This document shows positions 6,574-10,342 of a DNA stretch of 10,342 nt, piece by piece (the first letter of the stretch is position 1; the number at the start of each line of letters is the position of its first letter). Origin of the DNA: JBDKJS01 sp039806065. Lineage in GTDB: Bacteria; Bacteroidota; Bacteroidia; AKYH767-A; 2013-40CM-41-45. Where the stretch lies: positions 1 through 10,342 of the forward strand of contig JBDKJS010000042.1 in assembly GCA_039806065.1 (NCBI GenBank), read 5' to 3'. The notes under the pieces are model-generated. The model did not search any database, was not told the DNA's origin, and saw nothing but the letters and a program-made list of their open reading frames with translations. A program made the position numbers and the translations under genes.

Positions 6574-7204
6574 ATGCTTCAAGTTGTGCCAATATTGCTG
6601 TATGAGTTGAATGCTCTTTTTCTTGTAAATAGTCAAATTTAAAAACCTCCAATACTTTAAATTGCATGTGCTCCAATAATGCAATTATATTTTCAGAGTT
6701 ATAATAGTAAAAGCTGACTTCGAGGCCCTCACCATTTTTAATAACAGTACCGTTTTCATGTTGCCCTTCAACAAAGCTTAAATAAAATTTACCTTCTGGC
6801 AATAATAAGGACTTTACTTTCCAGAAAAATTTTTCAATATCAGCAGGTAACAAATAAGGCAAGACAAAAGTGGCTAAAATTGCATGTTGCTGTTGTAATT
6901 TTTCTATTGGCAGTTGGCACACATCACAGAGCATAAACTTCACTTGAGGTAAATTTTTCCGTGCCAATTTAATCATCGCAGGAGCAAAGTCAACTCCAGT
7001 AGCTTTTAAAGTTGGTAGTTTGGCTAGAAAATACTTTAATACCATTCCTGAAGCGCAACCAAGCTCAAGAACGAAACCATTAGCAGGCAACAACTCAAGA
7101 ACTGCATCATAGGACATATCATAAATACGCATTTGCGAAAATTTTTGATCGTACTGTATTGCTACTTCATTCCAAGTGCCTTGGTTTAATTGATAGTGAT
7201 CCAT
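6572..7204 (-). CDS. Class I SAM-dependent methyltransferase, target unknown
   Basis: A 210-residue single-domain Rossmann-type methyltransferase. The N-terminal WNEVAIQYDQKF (residues 11-22) is typical of the methyltransferase type 11/25 families. Motif I is VLELGCASG (45-53), the acidic end of strand 2 is GVDFAPAMIKLAR (Asp72), and VKFMLCDV (88-95) is the adenine-contacting strand. Next comes a strand with LATFVLPYL and a helix followed by LLLPEGKFYLSF. The C-terminal third carries strand-rich FYYYNSENIIALLEHMQF, usual for small-molecule methyltransferases of this class. No substrate-specific motif is recognisable, and neighbours give no pathway hint. The gene begins at ATG 7204 in a 94-bp spacer divergent from the YkgJ-like gene and ends inside the T-tract of the opposing terminator. 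I see no convincing TAnnTTTG box directly upstream. Confidence 0.85.
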   Translation of the reverse strand: MDHYQLNQGTWNEVAIQYDQKFSQMRIYDMSYDAVLELLPANGFVLELGCASGMVLKYFLAKLPTLKATGVDFAPAMIKLARKNLPQVKFMLCDVCQLPIEKLQQQHAILATFVLPYLLPADIEKFFWKVKSLLLPEGKFYLSFVEGQHENGTVIKNGEGLEVSFYYYNSENIIALLEHMQFKVLEVFKFDYLQEKEHSTHTAILAQLEA

Positions 7205-7276
7205 GCTTTAAAAGGCTTTGTGCAGAATTACTACAAAAAATCTATGGTTTAAAATCATTTACAATCAAAAATAATT

Positions 7277-7284
7277 TATTTTGC
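7277..7284 (+). promoter_or_regulatory. Weak candidate promoter box of the YkgJ-like gene
   Basis: TATTTTGC resembles the Bacteroidota -7 element. The octamer ending at G7283 (TTATTTTG) has one mismatch to TAnnTTTG, and 15 nt separate it from the ATG at 7299. No clear -33 TTG is visible in the 94-bp divergent spacer 7205-7298, which is AT-rich and otherwise featureless. Confidence 0.22.
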
Positions 7285-7298
7285 CTCAAATTTAAATT

Positions 7299-7811
7299 AT
7301 GCCAGCATACAAACCATTAAAGGATCTAAAGCCCCAATTTAAAAAACGTAAAAAGATATTCAACACTTTTTTAAAAGGTATTTATAAAAGAAAATACAGA
7401 GGAAAAGATGCCCTTGCTATCAAAAGTAATAAAGAAGCATTTGAAGTAATAGACTGTTTGAAATGTGCCAATTGCTGCAAAACCATGACGCCCACTTGGA
7501 AAAAATCAGAAGTCAAAAGAGTTGCCTTTCACCTTGGAATGAGCTATCAACAATACTACGATAAGTACCTTTATCTTGATGACAATGGTGACATTATGAA
7601 TAAAAAAACTCCTTGCCAGCATTTGGGGAAAGGAAATAAATGCAGTGTTTATGAAATTAGGCCTAGCGATTGCAGTGGTTTTCCACATACACAATACAAA
7701 GAATTTTATCGTTATGAACACATCCATAGACAAAACATAGAGTATTGTCCTATCACGATGCATGTGGTGAGCAAAATGTACGAAAAAATAACGGAGAAGC
7801 CGCTACCTTAA
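7299..7811 (+). CDS. YkgJ family cysteine-cluster protein (CxxCxxCC, putative Zn/Fe-binding)
   Basis: A 170-residue soluble protein with no signal peptide. The defining cluster is C53-x2-C56-x2-C59-C60 (DCLKCANCCK). Further conserved positions are C106 (TPCQHL), C115 (NKCSVYEIRPSDC), C125 in RPSDCSGFP, and C150 (EYCPI). This spacing matches the CxxCxxCC family (YkgJ/YeiW-like), proposed to bind zinc or an iron-sulfur cluster; no catalytic role is established. The first 36 residues are very basic (many Lys/Arg, for example KKRKKIF), which could suit nucleic-acid or ribosome contact, but that is only inference. It is divergent from the methyltransferase gene, and its TAA shares the palindrome TTAA with the stop of convergent ribD. 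No terminator hairpin is seen between them. Confidence 0.88.
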   Translation: MPAYKPLKDLKPQFKKRKKIFNTFLKGIYKRKYRGKDALAIKSNKEAFEVIDCLKCANCCKTMTPTWKKSEVKRVAFHLGMSYQQYYDKYLYLDDNGDIMNKKTPCQHLGKGNKCSVYEIRPSDCSGFPHTQYKEFYRYEHIHRQNIEYCPITMHVVSKMYEKITEKPLP

Positions 7812-8848
7812 TGGGTATTTTGGTATATCAGCATCTGATTATCACCTATCATTTCGCTTAATTGAAAATTTACTTTTGGCAATGGAGCAGCAATGCCCGC
7901 ACCTAGCGACCATGCAGCACGCAAAATTCGTATTTCATCATAAAGTTGCTCTTTGATAAGATCACTGAGTAAATTACTGCCACCCTCTATCAATATACTT
8001 AAGATGTTTCGAGCAAACAATTCTGAGAAAACGTTTCGCCAAATATGGGTAGCATCCACTTTAATGAAAGTGATGTTATCTCTTGTTCCATCTGTTTCAA
8101 GGTTAAAAACAAATACATTTACGCCATCATTCCTAAAAATATTTTTACTGAAATCTATTTGCGCAGATTTAGAAAAAGTAACTCGTATGGGTGATAATCC
8201 ACTTTGATATCTTGCATCTAAGCTAGGGTTGTCCTTAAGAATGGTGTTATAGCCTACCATAATGGCAGCTTCGTGGGCTCTCCATTGATGGACAAGCAAG
8301 TTGGCTGTGTCATTACTAATTTTTAATCTTTCCTCTTGAATGAGTGGCGCCATATAACCATCGGCAGTCTCAGCCCATTTCAAAACAATGTAAGGCCTAC
8401 TATGGCGATGAAATGAAAAAAAACGTTTGTTCAATTCAGCTGCTGCACCAAAATTAGAAAGAAGTTTTACTGCCACATCATTGTCTTTAAGTTTGCTAAT
8501 ACCGGCACCATTGACCAACCGATGAATATCACCACTTCCAATCACTACTTTTTTAACTCCGTGCTCAATGATGGTTTGCGTACATGGCGGTGTTTTACCA
8601 TGATGATTGCAAGGCTCTAAGCTAACATACAGCGTAGCCTGACCAAGCAAGCCTTCATTGCCAAGTTCCTTTACTTGCTTTATGGCATTTACTTCGGCAT
8701 GGGGCCCTCCAAACTGTTGATGATAGCCTTCTCCTATTATTTTCCCATTGTGCACCAATACAGCACCCACCATTGGATTTGGGTAAACATGGCGAATACC
8801 CAAGTAAGCCAACTCTACACAGCGCTGCATAAAAATTTGATCATTCAT
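7808..8848 (-). CDS. ribD: Bifunctional riboflavin biosynthesis protein RibD (pyrimidine deaminase/uracil reductase)
   Basis: 346 residues from ATG 8848. TTG (8854) and GTG (8851) lie just upstream in frame, but the ATG begins the usual RibD N-terminus (MNDQIFMQRCVELA). The deaminase half (about 1-145) has PNPMVGAVLV (23-32), zinc ligand His50 with proton-shuttle Glu52 in GGPHAEVNAI, and Cys80/Cys89 in LEPCNHHGKTPPC. The reductase half (about 150-346) has YIVLKWAETADG, RAHEAAIMVGYNTILKDNPSLDAR and ILIEGGSNLLSDLI near the end. RibD deaminates diaminohydroxyphosphoribosylaminopyrimidine and then reduces the ribosyl side chain in riboflavin/FMN synthesis. One oddity: the usual DPNP-V-GKG loop after the Zn site reads GDIHRLVNGAG. 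No other rib genes are adjacent. It is divergent from prmC with 37 bp between ATGs. Confidence 0.94.
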   Translation of the reverse strand: MNDQIFMQRCVELAYLGIRHVYPNPMVGAVLVHNGKIIGEGYHQQFGGPHAEVNAIKQVKELGNEGLLGQATLYVSLEPCNHHGKTPPCTQTIIEHGVKKVVIGSGDIHRLVNGAGISKLKDNDVAVKLLSNFGAAAELNKRFFSFHRHSRPYIVLKWAETADGYMAPLIQEERLKISNDTANLLVHQWRAHEAAIMVGYNTILKDNPSLDARYQSGLSPIRVTFSKSAQIDFSKNIFRNDGVNVFVFNLETDGTRDNITFIKVDATHIWRNVFSELFARNILSILIEGGSNLLSDLIKEQLYDEIRILRAAWSLGAGIAAPLPKVNFQLSEMIGDNQMLIYQNTH

Positions 8849-8855
8849 CACCAAT

Positions 8856-8863
8856 CAAAATTA
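8856..8863 (-). promoter_or_regulatory. Candidate -7 promoter box of ribD
   Basis: On the minus strand TAATTTTG matches TAnnTTTG exactly and ends 7 nt before the chosen ribD ATG; it is the same octamer as upstream of maf. A TTG lies 16 nt further upstream (8882-8880), slightly closer than the usual -33 spacing. If used, transcription would begin at or within a few bases of the ATG, and the proposed TTG/GTG starts would be too close to the box, which supports the ATG. Confidence 0.4.
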
Positions 8864-8885
8864 CAATTTCTTTCCTTTGCAAGAT

Positions 8886-9716
8886 ATGCAATCTGTCCAA
8901 AAGACATTTATCAATTTTTCCGACCAACTATTGAACATAGAAAAAAGCGAGCACTTAGCAATTTTCAAAACCATACTTTGCGATTTGCTGCAAAAAAACT
9001 GGCACATTGCATTCCACTCAAGCCTGCTGTCAGAAAAGGAGTTAACCATAATTGAAAATTGCTTATTGCAACTGAAGAACAATATTCCCATCCAATACAT
9101 TACCAATAAATCATTGTTCAATGATGCGATTTTTTATGTGAATAATTCAGTACTTATTCCTCGACAGGAGACTGAAGAACTGGTGCAACACATTATTGCC
9201 CGGAATGATAATCCAATGCAAATACTGGATATATGTACAGGAAGTGGTTGCATTGCCATTAGTTTAGCAAAACATTATAAAATTGCGAAGGTACATGCTT
9301 CAGATATTAGTCCAGATGCTTTGAAAGTAGCCCGGCACAATGCTGATCTCCACCACTGCCAAATAAATTATTATTGCGATTCCATCCTTTCTTCTCGATT
9401 GCCTTTAACAAATTTAAGTTTAATAGTAAGCAATCCACCATACATCCATCGCAAGGAAGCTGACAGCATGCATCCAAGAGTGTTGCAAAATGAACCACAT
9501 CTGGCCTTGTTTGTAGATGATGATGACCCACTGGTTTTTTATAAGCATATTAGTATTTTTGCTAATGAAAGATTAATTGATGGAGGCAAGTTGTATTTTG
9601 AAATTAACCCTGTCTTTGAAAACAAACTTTCTCAATATCTTGCTGCACTTTTTCAAAAAATAGTAGTGATGTCTGATAGTAATGGAAAGAAAAGGTTTAT
9701 AGAAGTAATAAAATAA
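8886..9716 (+). CDS. prmC: Peptide chain release factor N5-glutamine methyltransferase PrmC (HemK)
   Basis: 276 residues from ATG 8886. A TTG at 8877 is in frame and would add three residues, but the ATG is preferred. The small N-terminal helical domain (about 1-85) ends in QYITNKSLFNDAIFYV, the part that in PrmC contacts release factors. The catalytic domain has LIPRQETEELV (90-100), motif I ILDICTGSGCIAISLA (113-128), the acidic HASDISPDALKVARHNA (Asp140) and the hallmark NPPY at 183-186 in IVSNPPYI, which binds the target glutamine. PrmC methylates the Gln of the GGQ motif in RF1 and RF2 and so speeds translation termination. The gene is divergent from ribD. ligA begins four bases after its TAA, so the pair is almost certainly co-transcribed; the possible promoter TTTCCTTTGC (8871-8880) is a poor match. 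Confidence 0.94.
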   Translation: MQSVQKTFINFSDQLLNIEKSEHLAIFKTILCDLLQKNWHIAFHSSLLSEKELTIIENCLLQLKNNIPIQYITNKSLFNDAIFYVNNSVLIPRQETEELVQHIIARNDNPMQILDICTGSGCIAISLAKHYKIAKVHASDISPDALKVARHNADLHHCQINYYCDSILSSRLPLTNLSLIVSNPPYIHRKEADSMHPRVLQNEPHLALFVDDDDPLVFYKHISIFANERLIDGGKLYFEINPVFENKLSQYLAALFQKIVVMSDSNGKKRFIEVIK

Positions 9717-9720
9717 ATAG

Positions 9721-10342
9721 ATGGATAGTCAAATCGCCAAAGAGGAAATAATAAGGTTAAGTGAATTAATAGCTCATTATAATCATCAATACTATATTGA
9801 AGACAAATCATTGATAAGTGATCAAGAATTTGATGAACTTTTAGCTGCCTTAATAAAACTTGAAACTGAATTTCCTGAATATCGTTTCCCTTATTCACCC
9901 TCGCAAAAGGTAGGAGGAGGAATTACGAAGAAATTTTCAACTGTAAAACATAAGTATCCCATGCTCAGTTTAGGGAACACTTATAGTGAAGAAGATTTAA
10001 AAGAATTTGACTCCAGAATACTAAAGATACTTGCTGATGAGGGCATACAGCTGAATCAAATTTCATACTGTTGCGAACTAAAATTTGATGGTGTTGCCAT
10101 AGGCATCAAGTATGAAAATGGAAAAATGGTGCAAGCAGTTACCCGAGGTGATGGTACACAAGGCGATGATGTAACGCAAAATGTAAAAACAATAAGAAGC
10201 CTGCCTTTACAATTAATGGGTAACAATTACCCAGAGCAACTGGAAGTTCGGGGTGAGATAATATTACCATTTGCTGCATTCAATGCAATCAATAGGGGAA
10301 TTGAAGAGAATCTTCTAGAAGCAGGCTACAGTCAAGAAGAGA
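9721..10342 (+). CDS. ligA: NAD-dependent DNA ligase LigA, N-terminal part, 3' end outside window
   Basis: 207 complete codons from ATG 9721 to the window edge, about a third of the usual roughly 670-residue protein. The N-terminal NAD-binding Ia region is visible (HYNHQYYIEDKSLISDQEFDEL, residues 19-40), then the SPSQKVGGG loop (59-67) and HKYPMLSLGNTYSEEDL (77-93). The nucleotidyltransferase active site follows in CELKFDGVAI, with adenylated Lys121 in the KxDG motif, then TRGDGTQGDDVTQN (141-154) and EVRGEIILP (175-183). LigA seals nicks in replication and repair using NAD+ as AMP donor. It follows prmC by four bases with no visible promoter or terminator, implying a prmC-ligA operon. The frame is intact to the end of the window. 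Confidence 0.96.
   Translation, partial: MDSQIAKEEIIRLSELIAHYNHQYYIEDKSLISDQEFDELLAALIKLETEFPEYRFPYSPSQKVGGGITKKFSTVKHKYPMLSLGNTYSEEDLKEFDSRILKILADEGIQLNQISYCCELKFDGVAIGIKYENGKMVQAVTRGDGTQGDDVTQNVKTIRSLPLQLMGNNYPEQLEVRGEIILPFAAFNAINRGIEENLLEAGYSQEE

Noticed and set aside
8675..9055. A 126-codon plus-strand frame spanning the ribD-prmC start region
   Set aside because: It overlaps the 5' ends of two well-supported genes in other frames and its product has no recognisable features.
1..10342. Signs of a mobile element, defence island, CRISPR array or novel multi-gene system
   Set aside because: No integrase, transposase, terminal or direct repeats, tRNA or composition break was seen; nearly all genes belong to recognisable, mostly housekeeping families.

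Overview
The window is AT-rich chromosomal DNA from a member of the Bacteroidota, most likely of the Chitinophagia/Sphingobacteriia type. This rests on the protein sequences (a Bacteroidota-like DnaK tail, RlmI, PrmC with a PRQETE motif, LigA), on the lack of obvious Shine-Dalgarno sequences, and on promoter boxes resembling the Bacteroidota -7 consensus TAnnTTTG. I cannot name a genus. No phage, transposon, CRISPR, tRNA or rRNA signal is visible. The region looks like ordinary, densely packed core genome whose genes change strand often.

Left part (1-3172): the 3' end of dnaK, closed by a strong terminator, converges on a minus-strand cluster read maf -> EamA-family transporter -> PlsC-like acyltransferase. 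Both junctions in the cluster overlap by four bases (ATGA, then TTGA), so the three genes are probably one translationally coupled operon.

Middle (3173-7204): an orphan NarL/LuxR-type response regulator (+) converges with only 3 bp of spacing on rlmI, a 23S rRNA cytosine methyltransferase (-). A 199-bp divergent spacer follows. Then come two plus-strand envelope genes 19 bp apart: a YiiX-like papain-fold hydrolase with an N-terminal membrane anchor or signal peptide, and a small lipoprotein with a DUF4878-like domain. A strong terminator separates them from a convergent class I methyltransferase (-).

Right part (7205-10342): a YkgJ-type cysteine-cluster protein (+) converges on ribD (-), the two sharing a palindromic TTAA as stop codons. 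Only 37 bp from ribD, prmC (+) starts in the opposite direction and is followed 4 bp later by ligA (+), which runs off the window.

Nearly everything is housekeeping: protein folding, rRNA and release-factor methylation, riboflavin synthesis, DNA ligation, nucleotide-pool sanitation and lipid acylation. I see no convincing new multi-gene system. The points most worth a second look are architectural: TAnnTTTG-like boxes only 6-15 nt before several start codons, suggesting very short or leaderless mRNAs, and convergent gene ends in which the terminator T-tract also encodes the opposing gene's stop codon.
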